Positions 1-10,700 of a DNA stretch of 64,000 nucleotides are shown here, one piece after another. This DNA is from JAENVT01 sp963805445 (GTDB taxonomy: Bacteria > Actinomycetota > Acidimicrobiia > Acidimicrobiales > Ilumatobacteraceae): positions 62,001-126,000 of the forward strand of contig CAWDUI010000012.1 of NCBI GenBank assembly GCA_963805445.1, given 5' to 3'. Below the pieces are notes generated by a model. It ran no database searches. It had not been told where the DNA came from and saw nothing but the letters and a program-made list of their open reading frames with translations. The stretch's first letter is position 1; each line of letters opens with the position of its first letter. Both the position numbers and the translations under genes were made by a program.

Positions 1-990
1 ATGCCGAACGCCGGGAACACGCTGCCGGGCTTGAAGCCGAACGGTGCGGCGGCCTCGACGAACGCCTCGACCGCCTTCGGGTCGACGGGCTCGGCACCGC
101 TGAGCGCCAGGGTGAGCTGCGACAGATCGAGGTCGTGCATCCGACCGAGGGCGCGGGTGGCAAGAACCCACGAGAAGTTCGGCCCGGCGGTGGCCGTGCC
201 GCCGCCAGTCGCTGATCCACTGCATCCAGTTGCCCGGCTTGGCCAGGAAGTCCTGCGGCGCGGCCTGAACCAGCTGGCACCCGTTGGTCATCGGGATCGA
301 CAAGAACCCGACCAGGCCCATGTCGTGGTACAGGGGCAGCCACGACACCATCACCTCGGCCTCGTCGAGCTCGGCAGCGGTACACGAGGCATCGATGTTG
401 GCGGCCAGGACACGGTCGGGGATCATCACGCCCTTGGGCTCGCTGGTCGAGCCGCTGGTGTACTGCAGGATGACGAGCCGCTCGGGATCGTGCGACGGGA
501 TCTCCAGCTGATCTCCCGACGGCGCGGTCGACGAGCCGGGCAGCACGCTTGCCATCAGTTCGATCGGCGGATCGCCGGGGGCGTGCTCGTAGAAGGCGGC
601 CAGCAACTCGTCGACCAAGACGAGCTTGGCATCGCCGTGGCGGATGCGACCCCTGGTCGAATCGATGAAGGCGTCGAGCGAACCCATCCGCATCGGCAAC
701 GGCAACACCATGCTGGCGATGCCGGCCAGCCAGCACCCTTGGATGATCGTGATCAGCTGCCGAGAGGTCGGACCGAGGATCGCGACGTGGTCGCCGGGGA
801 CCAGCCCACGGGCCTGCAAGGCGGCGCCGACGACTCGGGCCTCGTCGTGGATCTCCCGCCATGGAACGAACGAATCGCCTTCGGTCGGCGCCACCGACGG
901 CCCGACGAAACGCACGCCGGTCGGTCGATCAGCAGCGGCGATGATGCGGTCGACGATGCCGACATACTGCGACCCGGTTGGCGAAGACAT
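1..990 (-). CDS. Fatty-acyl-AMP ligase (FAAL/AMP-binding), 3' end off window, one frameshift
   Basis: This is the N-terminal ~330 residues of an adenylate-forming enzyme that activates a fatty acid with ATP, usually handing it to an acyl carrier protein or polyketide synthase. The ATP P-loop motif YTSGSTSEPKGV and the FAAL-typical stretch WLPLYHDMGLVGF are both readable. After ISDW at about 200-210 the frame shifts by one base. It continues as GGTATAGPNFSWVLATRAL, the expected substrate-pocket segment, so the break is probably a sequencing indel. The start ATG at 990 gives MSSPTGSQYVGIVDRII. The C-terminal subdomain lies beyond the left edge. It is divergent from leuS with a 48 bp gap. An acyl-CoA synthetase rather than a FAAL remains possible because the FAAL insertion region cannot be fully checked. 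Confidence 0.8.
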   Translation of the reverse strand, partial: MSSPTGSQYVGIVDRIIAAADRPTGVRFVGPSVAPTEGDSFVPWREIHDEARVVGAALQARGLVPGDHVAILGPTSRQLITIIQGCWLAGIASMVLPLPMRMGSLDAFIDSTRGRIRHGDAKLVLVDELLAAFYEHAPGDPPIELMASVLPGSSTAPSGDQLEIPSHDPERLVILQYTSGSTSEPKGVMIPDRVLAANIDASCTAAELDEAEVMVSWLPLYHDMGLVGFLSIPMTNGCQLVQAAPQDFLAKPGNWMQWISDWRRHGHRRAELLVGSCHPRPRSDARPRSVAAHPGAQRCRARRPEGGRGVRRGRRTVRLQARQRVPGVRH

Positions 991-1023
991 GATTTGCCAC
1001 CGTAGTAGCGACGCGACGCATCG

Positions 1024-1029
1024 TAGAAT
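1024..1029 (+). promoter_or_regulatory. Putative -10 box of leuS (TAGAAT)
   Basis: TAGAAT lies 9 nt upstream of the leuS ATG, which would place the transcription start at or next to the start codon. No Shine-Dalgarno sequence is visible in the gap, consistent with a leaderless transcript. No convincing -35 element is seen at the usual spacing. Confidence 0.35.
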
Positions 1030-1038
1030 CTTTGGAAT

Positions 1039-3868
1039 ATGACATCGGCTCCCACCACTCCCGACGATGCCCCGAAGTTTCGGTACACCGGCGCCTCTGG
1101 CGCAAGAGATCGAGCTTCGCTGGCAGGATCGGTGGGAGGCTGACGGCACGTTCGAGGCGCCGAACCCGGCCGGGCCGCTGGCCGACCCTGCACGGATCGC
1201 CGGGCGGCCGAAGATCTTCGTGCTCGACATGTTTCCCTATCCCTCCGGCACGGGCCTCCACGTCGGCCATCCCCTGGGCTTCATCGGCACCGACATCTAC
1301 AGCCGATACAAGCGGATGACCGGCTTCAACGTGATGTACACGATGGGCTTCGACGCCTTCGGTCTGCCCGCCGAGCAGTACGCCGTCGAAACCGGTCAGC
1401 ACCCGGCCATCACCACTGCCGCAAACGTGACCAACTATCGCCGCCAGCTGCGGCGCCTCGGCCTCAGCCACGACGCCCGCCGCAGCATCAGCACCACCGA
1501 CCCCGGCTACTACCGCTGGACGCAGTGGATCTTCCTGCAGATCTTCAACTCGTGGTACGACACCGAAGCCGGCAAGGCCCGCCCGATCAGCGAGTTGATC
1601 GCGCAGTACGAATCCGGCGACGCGGGCGACGGCGGACGGTCGGGCGTGGGCTGACCTGTCGCCGGCAGAGCGCAACGTGGTCGTCGAGGGGCACCGCCTG
1701 GCCTACGTCAGCGACGCTCCCGTCAACTGGTGCCCGGGCCTCGGCACGGTCGTGGCCAACGAGGAGGTCACCGCCGACGGTCGCAGCGACCGCGGCAACT
1801 TCCCGGTGTTCAAGCGCAACATGCGCCAGTGGATGATGCGGATCACCTCGTACGCCGACCGCCTGATCGCCGATCTCGACCTGTTGGAGTGGACCGACGC
1901 CATCAAGGCGATGCAGCGCAACTGGATCGGCCGCAGCGACGGCGCTTCGGTGCACTTCGCCTCGCCGGCCGGCCCGATCACGGTCTTCACGACCCGCCCC
2001 GACACGCTGTTCGGCGCAACGTTCATGGTGCTGGCGCCCGAGCACCCGCTGGTCGACCGGCTGACCACGCCCGAGCGACGCGACGTCGTCGCCCAGTACC
2101 GCCATCAGGCGGCGTCGAAGAAGGACATCGACCGGCAAGACGACACCCGCGAGAAGACCGGCGTCGCCACCGGTTCGTACGCGATCAACCCGCTCACCGG
2201 CGAATCGATCCCGATCTGGATCGCGGATTACGTCCTGATGGGCTACGGCACCGGAGCGATCATGGCCGTGCCGTGCGGCGACCAGCGCGACTTCGAGTTC
2301 GCCCGCCTGTACGGCCTGCCGATCCCGGCGATCCAGCAGCCGCCCGACCGCAGCCTCGACACCGCAACGTGGGACAGCGCCTTCGTCGGCGACGCGCCGT
2401 ACGTCAACAGCTCCAACGATTCGCTCGACCTCAACGGCATCGACAGCGTCGCCACGGCCAAACGGCTGACCAATCAGTGGCTCGCCGAACACGGCCACGG
2501 CGAGGCCGCAGTCACCTACAAGCTGCGCGACTGGCTGTTCAGCCGGCAGCGCTACTGGGGGGAACCATTCCCCATCGTCTACGACGTCGACGGCAATCCG
2601 CACGGCCTTCCCGACAGCGAACTGCCGCTGGTGCTGCCGGAGACCGACAGCTTCTCGCCGCGCACCTTCGACCCCGACGACGAGTTCTCCAACCCGGAGA
2701 GCCCACTCGATCGGCTGGAGTGGTGGACCCACGTGGAGCTCGACCTGGGTGACGGGCCGCAGCAGTACCGGCGCGACACCAACGTGATGCCGCAGTGGGC
2801 CGGCAGTTGCTGGTACGAGCTGCGCTACCTGGACCCGACCAACGAGCAGCGATTCGTCGACCCCGAGGTCGAGCGCTACTGGATGGGCCCGCAGCCGGTC
2901 GGCCACGACGGTCACGAACACCCCGGCGGCGTCGACCTGTACGTCGGCGGCGTCGAGCACGCCGTGTTGCACCTGCTGTACGCACGGTTCTGGCACAAGG
3001 TGCTGTTCGACCTCGGTCACGTGTCGTCGAAGGAGCCCTACTACCGGCTGTTCAACCAGGGCTACATCCTGGCCGCGGCGTTCAAGGACGAGCGCGAGAT
3101 CTACGTCGACGCCACCGAGGTCGTCGAGCGCGACGGCAACTACTTCCACGGTGATCTGGTCGTCACGCGCGAGTGGGGCAAGATGGGCAAGAGCCTGAAG
3201 AACGCCGTCACGCCCGACGACATCTGCCAGAGCTACGGCGCCGACACCTTGCGCCTCTACGAGATGGCCATGGGCCCGCTCGACGCATCTCGCCCGTGGG
3301 AGACGCGCGACGTCGTCGGCATGTACCGCTTCCTGCAACGGCTGTGGCGCAACATGGTCGACGAGGAGACGGGCGAACGTGTCGCTGCTCGACGCAGGAC
3401 GCCACGATCGAAACGCAGCGCCTGCTGCACCGCACCATCAGTGGCGTGCGTGACGACATGGAGGCGTTGCGGTTCAACACCGCGATCGCCAAGTTGATCG
3501 AGCTCAACAACCACCTGACCAAGCTCGGTGGCTGCCCTCGCGACGTCGCCGAGCCGTTGGTGTTGATGGTCGCCCCGCTGGCGGCACACCTCGCCGAGGA
3601 GCTGTGGGCCAAGCTCGGCCACGCCGACTCCGTGGCCTACCAGCCGTTCCCCACCGCCGACCCGGCCCTGCTCGTTGCCGAGACGGTCGAGTACCCGGTG
3701 CAGGTCAACGGCAAGGTTCGCGGACACATCACCGTCGCCGCCGACACCGAGCCCTCGGGCGTCGAGGCGGCAGCACTGGCCGACGACAAGGTCATCGCCT
3801 CACTGGCCGGGGCAACACCCAAGAAGGTGATCGTCGTCCCGGGTCGGATGGTCAACATCGTCGCCTGA
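1039..3868 (+). CDS. leuS: Leucyl-tRNA synthetase, three frameshifts
   Basis: This class I aminoacyl-tRNA synthetase charges tRNA-Leu in the cytosol. The HIGH-type motif appears in FPYPSGTGLHVGHPLGF. The Leu-tRNA editing (CP1) domain sits in the middle, and the KMSKS-type loop reads KMGKSLKN, the form usual in actinobacteria. The reconstructed length of about 943 residues is normal. The frame changes near 1092 (one extra base after FRYT), between about 1625 and 1645 (before WADLSPAERNVVVEGHR), and at about 3375-3400 (before DATIETQRLLHRTISG). All conserved blocks survive across the breaks. Because the gene is essential and normally single-copy, the shifts are best read as consensus errors. 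The ATG at 1039 gives MTSAPTTPDDAPKFRYT. Confidence 0.93.
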
Positions 3869-3960
3869 CCTCAGCTTTACATCGCAAGGCTGCAGTCTTT
3901 AGTCTGAGTCGAGTCTGGAGCATCGGACGCTGCTCCTGGAACGACGACGAGAGGACCCCA

Positions 3961-4419
3961 TTGCGACGGGCAGCGGCATGGATAGGGGCGTGTGTGCTCC
4001 TGGCGGGAGTAACGGGCTGCGGCGCAGACCGCAACGACGCCGGTGGACCGCAGACGCCTCACGGCACCCCGCCGCCGGGCGGAACTGCGGTCAACGCGAC
4101 CGTGCGCGAATGGCACGTGACCACCGACGTCAGCACGGTTCCCGCCGGACCAGTGAAGTTCACAACCGCCAACCTCGGCACGATCACCCACGAATTCGTG
4201 GTGGTCCGCACCGATATCCCCGACGGCGAGATACCTCTCGACGGGGACTCGTTCTCGGAGGACGCACCTGGCGTGTCGTCGCCCGGGGAGATCTCCGAGT
4301 TCGAGCCCAAGACCGTGGGCGAAACCGTGATCGATCTCGAGCCAGGGCACTACCAACTGGTCTGCAACCTCCCGAATCACTACAGCCACGGCATGCACAT
4401 CGAGCTCGTCGTCGTCTAG
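3961..4419 (+). CDS. Cupredoxin-domain lipoprotein (plastocyanin/sulfocyanin-like)
   Basis: The 152-residue product begins with a signal peptide ending in a lipobox (AGVTGC), so it should be anchored outside the membrane. The mature part is a single blue-copper domain. An upstream His (THEF) and the cluster CNLPNHYSHGM supply the usual Cys-His-Met ligands of a type 1 copper site, implying electron transfer. The TTG start at 3961 is chosen because GAGAGG sits 6 nt upstream and the signal peptide begins there; longer in-frame extensions lack a signal. It is the first copper protein before the large multicopper oxidase at 7.7 kb, but the two are not in one operon. The physiological partner is unknown. 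Confidence 0.82.
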   Translation: MRRAAAWIGACVLLAGVTGCGADRNDAGGPQTPHGTPPPGGTAVNATVREWHVTTDVSTVPAGPVKFTTANLGTITHEFVVVRTDIPDGEIPLDGDSFSEDAPGVSSPGEISEFEPKTVGETVIDLEPGHYQLVCNLPNHYSHGMHIELVVV

Positions 4420-4436
4420 GCGCTCCCCCGCTCGGC

Positions 4437-4442
4437 AATACT
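4437..4442 (+). promoter_or_regulatory. Putative -10 box of the amidase gene (AATACT)
   Basis: AATACT ends exactly 6 nt before the ATG at 4449, and there is no ribosome-binding site between them. The spacing matches other putative leaderless starts in this window (16939, 46227, 61481). Confidence 0.3.
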
Positions 4443-4448
4443 GGCTCG

Positions 4449-5954
4449 ATGCCGGACTTGCCATACCTGTCTGCGCTCGAGTTGCTCGAATTGTTCCGCG
4501 ACGGCGAGTTGTCGCCGACGGAACATCTCGAAAGTGTGATCGAGCAGATCGAGACACATGATCCGGCGCTCAACGCCGTCGTCGATCGCCGTTACGCCGA
4601 GGCTCGCACCGAGGCGCGTGCGGCCGAGCAGCGATACCTCGGAAAGGGCGACGCGCCCCGGCCGCTCGAAGGGCTGTGTGTGGCGGCAAAGGAGGAGCAA
4701 CCCATGGCGGGGCGGTCGTGGACGCAGGGCTCGCTGGCGTTGGCCGACGAGGTCGCCAAGTACGACCATCCGATCATCGAGCGAATCCAGGCCGCCGGCG
4801 GCATCATCCACGTGCGAACCGCGACGCCCGAGTTCAGCTGTGCCGGCTTCTGCCACAGCGCCCTCTGGGGAGTGACGCGTAACCCGTGGAACACCGAGTT
4901 CTCGCCGGGCGGCTCGTCGGGAGGATCCGCCGCAGCGCTCGCGGCGGGCTACGCACCACTGGCCACCGGCAGCGACATCGGCGGCTCGATCCGCATCCCG
5001 GCGTCGTTCTCCGGGGTCGTCGGATTCAAGCCACCGTTCGGGCGGGTGCCCGGTCTCGCTCCGTACCACCTCGACCAGTACTGCCACGACGGGCCGCTGG
5101 CTCGGACCGTCGGCGATTGCGCTCTCCTCGAGAACGTGATCGCCGGACCGCACTGGCGCGACAACGTGTCGATGCGCAACCCCCCGCAGATCCCGACCGG
5201 GCCGAGCGGATCCGGCGTGCTCGATGGCATCGATGGCATGCGGATCGGCCTGTGTGTTTCGCTGGGTGACTGGCCGGTCGATCCCGACGTCGTCGCCAAC
5301 ACGCAGGCTGTCGCGGCGACACTCCGGCGTGCGGGCGCAGTCGTCGACGAGGTCACGCTGCCGTGGACGACCGACCGTGTCTGGCAGGCGGCGCGGGCGC
5401 ACTTCGCGGCGATCTTCGGACCAGGGATCGGCGAGATCGAGGAGGAGTTCGGCGAACTGCTCAACGACTACACCCACGACTTCGTATCGACGATGAATAC
5501 GGAGTTGACGTTCTTCGAAGGCCTGGTCGAGGAGAGCGCGTTGTGGAGTCCGCTCGGGCGGCTGTTCGAAGACATCGAGGTACTGCTGTGCCCGACGATC
5601 GCAACGACCGGTTTGCAGGCCGGCCGCGGATACGTCGGCGAATCGCTCACGATCGACGGGCGCGAGGTGCCGCATCACATCATGGCGATGATGACACTGC
5701 CCTTCAACCTGTTCAGCCGGTGCCCGGTGCTGGCGGTGCCGTCGGGACTGGCGGGCAACGGCGTGCCGACCGGAGTGCAGGTCGTCGGCCGCACGTACGA
5801 AGACATCAGCGTCTTCCGTGTCGGCGCGGCGATCGAAGCCGCCGGGTTCGGCTTCGGATCACCGGACTGGCGACCCACCGTGTCCCGCGCCACATCCGCC
5901 CCATCTGGCCAGTTCAGCGATAGTCTGTTCGACGGCGGTGCTACAAAGAGGTAG
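4449..5954 (+). CDS. Amidase signature family hydrolase
   Basis: The 501-residue protein is a complete amidase-signature enzyme that hydrolyses carboxamide bonds through a Ser-cisSer-Lys triad. The triad is visible as Lys81 in VAAKEEQ, cis-Ser156 in PGGSSGGSAAALAAG and nucleophile Ser180 in GSDIGGSIRIPASF. There is no signal peptide, so it acts in the cytosol. It lacks GatA-specific context (no gatB or gatC nearby), so a catabolic amide hydrolase is likelier than tRNA amidotransferase; the substrate cannot be told. The start at 4449 follows the cupredoxin stop by 29 bp. The frame is uninterrupted. Confidence 0.88.
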   Translation: MPDLPYLSALELLELFRDGELSPTEHLESVIEQIETHDPALNAVVDRRYAEARTEARAAEQRYLGKGDAPRPLEGLCVAAKEEQPMAGRSWTQGSLALADEVAKYDHPIIERIQAAGGIIHVRTATPEFSCAGFCHSALWGVTRNPWNTEFSPGGSSGGSAAALAAGYAPLATGSDIGGSIRIPASFSGVVGFKPPFGRVPGLAPYHLDQYCHDGPLARTVGDCALLENVIAGPHWRDNVSMRNPPQIPTGPSGSGVLDGIDGMRIGLCVSLGDWPVDPDVVANTQAVAATLRRAGAVVDEVTLPWTTDRVWQAARAHFAAIFGPGIGEIEEEFGELLNDYTHDFVSTMNTELTFFEGLVEESALWSPLGRLFEDIEVLLCPTIATTGLQAGRGYVGESLTIDGREVPHHIMAMMTLPFNLFSRCPVLAVPSGLAGNGVPTGVQVVGRTYEDISVFRVGAAIEAAGFGFGSPDWRPTVSRATSAPSGQFSDSLFDGGATKR

Positions 5955-6001
5955 CCCGCGGTCGAGTGCAGCGCTTCCAGCGCACAGTGATTCCAGCGAG
6001 T

Positions 6002-6028
6002 TTGTTGGTTTGCATCCACGGCCAACAA
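6002..6028 (+). promoter_or_regulatory. Hairpin in the leader of the DEAD-box helicase gene
   Basis: TTGTTGG (6002-6008) pairs perfectly with CCAACAA (6022-6028) around a 13-nt loop, just upstream of the AAAGGA ribosome-binding site at 6034. A leader structure in front of an RNA helicase gene could be a cold-sensing or autoregulatory element, but only the inverted repeat itself is seen. Confidence 0.3.
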
Positions 6029-6049
6029 CCCATAAAGGAATCCCCCACC

Positions 6050-7567
6050 ATGACCACATCCACCTCCAGTTCGCGCGGCGCGCGCCGTCGTAACGGCGGG
6101 CGACGACCCGGTGCCGAGCGCACCGTGCGCACGGCCGAAGCGAACGTGTCGGCTGCTCCGAACGCCCGACCCGTGCCCGCACCGGTCGCTCCGATCGACT
6201 ACATCACCGACTTCGCCGCACTCGGAGTGCCGGCGCCGTTGATCAAGGTCCTCGCCGACCGCGACGTGCTCACCGCCTTTCCGATCCAGTCGGCAACACT
6301 GCCTGACTCGCTCGCCGGCAGCGACGTGCTCGGCCGCGGCAAGACGGGCAGTGGCAAGACCATCGCCTTCGCCCTCCCCATCGTCGCTCGCCTCTCGGCG
6401 AGCGGGCGCCACCGCCAGTCGGGCAAGCCGAGGGCTCTGGTCCTCGTCCCCACCCGCGAGCTCGCCAACCAGGTCATGACCTCGTTGAGCCCATTGGCCG
6501 CGGCCATGGGCCTGCGGGTCGCGACGGTGTATGGCGGGGTCGGGCAAGGCCCGCAGGTCTCCGCGTTGCGCCAGGGCGTCGACATCGTCGTCGCCTGCCC
6601 GGGCCGCCTCGAGGATCTCATCGGCCAGCGCCACTGCCGCCTCGACGCCGTCGAGGTCACCGTGCTCGACGAGGCCGACCACATGGCCGACCTCGGCTTC
6701 CTGCCCGGTGTGAAGCGCATCCTCGATGCCACCCCGTCCGGCGGTCAGCGATTGCTCTTCTCGGCCACCCTCGACAAGGCCATCGACGGGCTCGTGCGCA
6801 CCTACCTCGTCAACCCGATCGTCCATTCGGTCGACCCGGAGGTGTCGTCGATCAACACGATGACCCATCATGTGCTCGCCGTGAGCTCGGGCGACAAGGC
6901 GGCCGTCGTCAGCGCCCTGGCCTCCGGCCTCGACCGTTCGCTGCTGTTCATGCGCACCAAGCACGGCGCCAAGAAGCTCGCCAAGCAGTTGTGCGCCGCC
7001 GGCATCCCCGCCGTCGAACTGCACGGCAACCTGTCCCAGAGTGCACGCGAGCGCAACCTCGCCGACTTCACCAGTGGCCAGGTCCGCGTGCTCGTGGCCA
7101 CCGACATCGCCGCCCGTGGCATTCACGTCGACGACATCGCCCTGGTCATCCACGTCGATCCCCCGGCCGAGCACAAGGCCTTCTTGCACCGCTCGGGCCG
7201 TACTGCACGCGCCGGCGCAGAAGGCGTCGTCGCCACCGTGATGACGCCCGACCAGGCCGGCGATGTTCGCTCCTTGGCCCGCGCCGCCGGCATCACGCCC
7301 ACGGTCACCAACGTCAACCCGACGCATCCTCTGCTGGTCGAGCTGTCCGGCCCGGTCGCGCCCAAGGTCGCACCACGTCCGCCACGTCCGGAAGATGTCG
7401 TTGCCCGTCAACGCCCCGGCCAGCCCGGTCGACGTCGTGGCCAAGCCCCCGGTCAATCGCGCAGCGGAGGTCGCCCCGGCGCCACGAGCCATGCCCGTTC
7501 CGGCGCACCGGCCGGCTCTCGCGGTGGCGGTAACCGCAACTCCGGCGGGCGGCGCTCCGCCCGCTAG
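6050..7567 (+). CDS. DEAD-box ATP-dependent RNA helicase (RhlE/DeaD type)
   Basis: The 505-residue protein unwinds RNA duplexes using ATP, typically in cold adaptation, ribosome assembly or mRNA turnover. All core motifs are present in order: FPIQSATLPDSL (Q motif), GKTGSGKT (I), PTRELA (Ia), DEAD (II), SAT (III), ATDIAARGI (V) and HRSGRTAR (VI). The last 90 residues form a disordered Arg/Gly/Pro-rich tail, common in actinobacterial RhlE proteins and probably RNA-binding. The ATG at 6050 is preceded by AAAGGA at a workable distance. The gene stands alone, with a leader hairpin upstream and a long inverted repeat downstream. Confidence 0.93.
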   Translation: MTTSTSSSRGARRRNGGRRPGAERTVRTAEANVSAAPNARPVPAPVAPIDYITDFAALGVPAPLIKVLADRDVLTAFPIQSATLPDSLAGSDVLGRGKTGSGKTIAFALPIVARLSASGRHRQSGKPRALVLVPTRELANQVMTSLSPLAAAMGLRVATVYGGVGQGPQVSALRQGVDIVVACPGRLEDLIGQRHCRLDAVEVTVLDEADHMADLGFLPGVKRILDATPSGGQRLLFSATLDKAIDGLVRTYLVNPIVHSVDPEVSSINTMTHHVLAVSSGDKAAVVSALASGLDRSLLFMRTKHGAKKLAKQLCAAGIPAVELHGNLSQSARERNLADFTSGQVRVLVATDIAARGIHVDDIALVIHVDPPAEHKAFLHRSGRTARAGAEGVVATVMTPDQAGDVRSLARAAGITPTVTNVNPTHPLLVELSGPVAPKVAPRPPRPEDVVARQRPGQPGRRRGQAPGQSRSGGRPGATSHARSGAPAGSRGGGNRNSGGRRSAR

Positions 7568-7595
7568 TCAATCCGCATCGCACATACCTTCACCA

Positions 7596-7644
7596 CCAAC
7601 GGTGGGCGCCGAGACCGCAGAACGATGTCGTCGCCCGCCGTTGG
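7596..7644 (+). terminator. Inverted repeat downstream of the helicase gene
   Basis: A 13-nt arm (7596-7608, CCAACGGTGGGCG) pairs with 7632-7644 through one G-U pair and encloses a 23-nt loop. It starts 29 bp after the stop codon and is a candidate terminator, though no U-run follows. Nothing else is apparent between 7568 and 7769. Confidence 0.4.
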
Positions 7645-7769
7645 CGCGATTGCAACCCAGAGCGGGACGCTTTGCTGATCCGCAAGAGACTTAAGGCCCT
7701 GTCAGTTCAGTAGTGCCGGGCATTCAGTGGGGTCACGTGCTTCGGGCACGCGAGACGGAAGGAACGGGC

Positions 7770-10700
7770 ATGAAGCGGACTATGGGTAGAAAGCTCTGGG
7801 GGATTGTGGGTGCCCTCGGACTCGGTATGACGACGGGAGTCATCGCCATACCGTCACACAAAGACGTCAAGGTGGCCGAGGCGGCGGCGCCAGCGTTCAA
7901 TCCGGCCGATGTGGTGGGCAACACGGCGAAATACCCCCACTACTTCGGGCCGTACTCGAACTGGGCGAACAGCCCCCAGACGCTCACCAACGCGGTCGTC
8001 GAGATCAGCGGCGGCGGCGGCACCGGCGCGGAGGCCACAGCGACGGTGAACACCGTCAACGGTTCCATCACCGCGCTCGTCTTGACGAACCCGGGCAAGA
8101 ACTACACCAGCCCGCCGACCGTCACGATCACCTATCCCGGCCCGACCCCGACCGGCTTTGCTCAAGCCACGGCAACGGCGCAGACCGCTGTCGGCGTGGT
8201 GTCGAGCATCTCCGTCACCACCCCCGGCACGTTCACCGAGCCTGAGGTCACGATCACGTCTGCTGTCGGCGGTACCGGGGCGACAGCAGTCGCCAGCGGC
8301 AGCGTCAACGGCCTCACCATTCTCAACGGCGGACGCGGCTACTCGATCCAGCCGCTCGTCGTGATCGGTCAACCTGACCTGGCGACCGTCAACGGAGTCG
8401 CCTCCGTGCAGGCGACCGCCACGGCCGACATGGTCGGCGGTGTGGTCACGGCAGTTCAAATCGTCAATGGTGGTAGCGGATACACGTCCGCCCCGACCAT
8501 CACGATCAACGACGGGCTCGTCCCGCCGGTCACCCAGCCACCGGCCCAAACGGCCATTGCGGCCAGTGTCTCGTCGACGATCCTCGTCGACAAGGTCGAC
8601 GTGACCGCTCCTGGCACGGGCTACAGCGAGGCACCGGCAGTGACGATCCTCGATCTGTACCCGAATCCCCTCGCTCCCACGTCTCGTAACGCCGTGGCCA
8701 CCGCAACGGTCTCCGCCGGCGTCACCGGCTTCACGATCACCAATCCCGGCGCCATGTACCTGACGCCCGGCATCCGCAAGTTCGTCGACGAACTGCCCGG
8801 CAGCGGCGCCGCTGCGGAGACGACCGCAGGCGACTACATCCCCGTCGCGATTCCTGACAGGGTCAAGTATCCCGGCACCGACTACTACGAAATCGGGTTG
8901 GTGCAGTACCGCCACCAGTTCTCCAGCGACGTGCCCCCGACGCTCCAGCGCGGCTATGTGCAGCTCTGGACACCGGAGCTCCAGGCCAACGCGGACCCTG
9001 CTACGCCTGTCGGCAACGGCGTCACGCTGAGCAACGCATTCCTCAACCCGGCCCAGACTTGGCGGTGTCGTCACCCACACGTCACGCGGTACTGAGGTTC
9101 ACGGCAGCCCGATCCTGATCAACGGCGTCGCCGGCGCTCGGCGTCGACATCCCTCGCTACCTCGGCCCGACCATCCTGGCTGAGAAGAACCGGCCGGTGC
9201 GGGTGCTGTTCCGCAACCTGCTCCCCGACGGCCAGGCCGGAGATCTGTTCCTGCCGGTCGACACCACCCTCATGGGTTCGGGTGTCGGGCCGAAGATGAT
9301 GACCCTCGACGCCAACAACGTTCCCATGGACATGGCCGCCGACGAGAAGAGCGTCACCGACGCAGTGCGTAACCCGATGTGCGGTGCGGACACCAAGCCA
9401 GTCGATGGAGCCGGCCAGGGCACCTGCTTCCCGCAGAACAGGGCCATCCTGCACCTGCACGGTGGTGTCACCCCGTGGATCAGTGACGGCACCCCTCACC
9501 AGTGGATCACGCCCGCCAACGAGAACACCGCGTACCCCGAAGGGGTCAGCGTCCAGAACGTGCCCGACATGCCGGATCCCGGCCCCGGCGCAGAGACCTT
9601 CTTCTACACCAACCAGCAGAGCGCCCGGTTGATGTGGACTCACGACCACGCATGGGGCATCACCCGACTGAACGTCTATGCCGGCGAGGCCGCCAGCTTC
9701 CTGGTCACCGACCAGACGGAACGGGACTTGTTCGCCGCTGACAAGGACCTGGTCACCGCCAGGCAACCAGCCGGGCTTGTTCCCCGACCTCGGCCTCGGC
9801 GCTCCATGGGTCATTCAGGACAAGACCTTCGTGTCGAAGAGCGTCGCAGCAGGCGAAACCTTCGTCGACGGCGTGGCCCAGAACACCACGACCGACCCGA
9901 CCTGGAATGCGGCCAAGTGGGGCGGCGAAGGCAGCCTGTGGACGCCGCATGTCTACATGCCCGCCCAGAACCCGGGCGACCCGACCGGGATGAGCGCCTT
10001 CGGACGCTGGATGTACGGCCCCTGGTTCTGGCCGCCGGCCAAGGACGTGAAGTACCCGCCGATGCCCAACCCGTACTTCGATCCCAACTGTGACCCCAAC
10101 GTCATCCTGGCCGATGGCAGCAACCAGTTCTGCGAGCCGGCGTTGATCCCGTCGACACCGAACATCTCGGTCGGGATGGAAGCGTTCAACGACACACCCA
10201 TCGTCAACGGCACGGCCTACCCGACCACCACCGTCGACCCGACGGCTTACCGCTACCGCATTCTGAACGCCGCCAACGACCGGTTCTTCAACCTGTCGTG
10301 GTACACCGCCGACCCAGACCGGCACTCAGCGAAGTCGCCTTGAAGGCGTCGGAAGTCTTGGCTGCCCAGACCGACCCGGTGGTCTTCCCGACCCCCGACG
10401 AAACCCTCAGCCCCAAGGGCCCGAGCTGGATCCAGATCGGCACCGAGGGCGGGTTCCTTCCGGCCCCGGTCATCGTTCCGGCTCACGAGACCACGTGGAT
10501 CATGGACCCGACCCGCTTCGACGTGGGTAACGTCGATCAGCACTCGTTGCTGCTGGCACCTGCCGAGCGAGCCGACGTGATCGTCGACTTCTCCCAGTAC
10601 GCCGGCAAGACCCTGATCCTCTACAACGACGCCCCAGCCGCATTCCCGGCCCGCGTCCCCGGGTACGACTACTACACCGGCGGCCCCGACTTGTCTCCCG

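Noticed and set aside
3180..3200. KMGKS in place of KMSKS in LeuRS as a possible active-site anomaly
   Set aside because: KMGKS is the usual form in actinobacterial LeuRS, so it is not unusual here.
1587..3338. Long open frame (583 codons) on the minus strand
   Set aside because: It is antisense to leuS, Val/Arg-rich without motifs, and arises from the GC-rich codon bias of the sense gene.
5675..7492. 605-codon minus-strand frame
   Set aside because: It lies opposite the amidase and DEAD-box genes and shows no family signature; both sense genes have complete motif sets.
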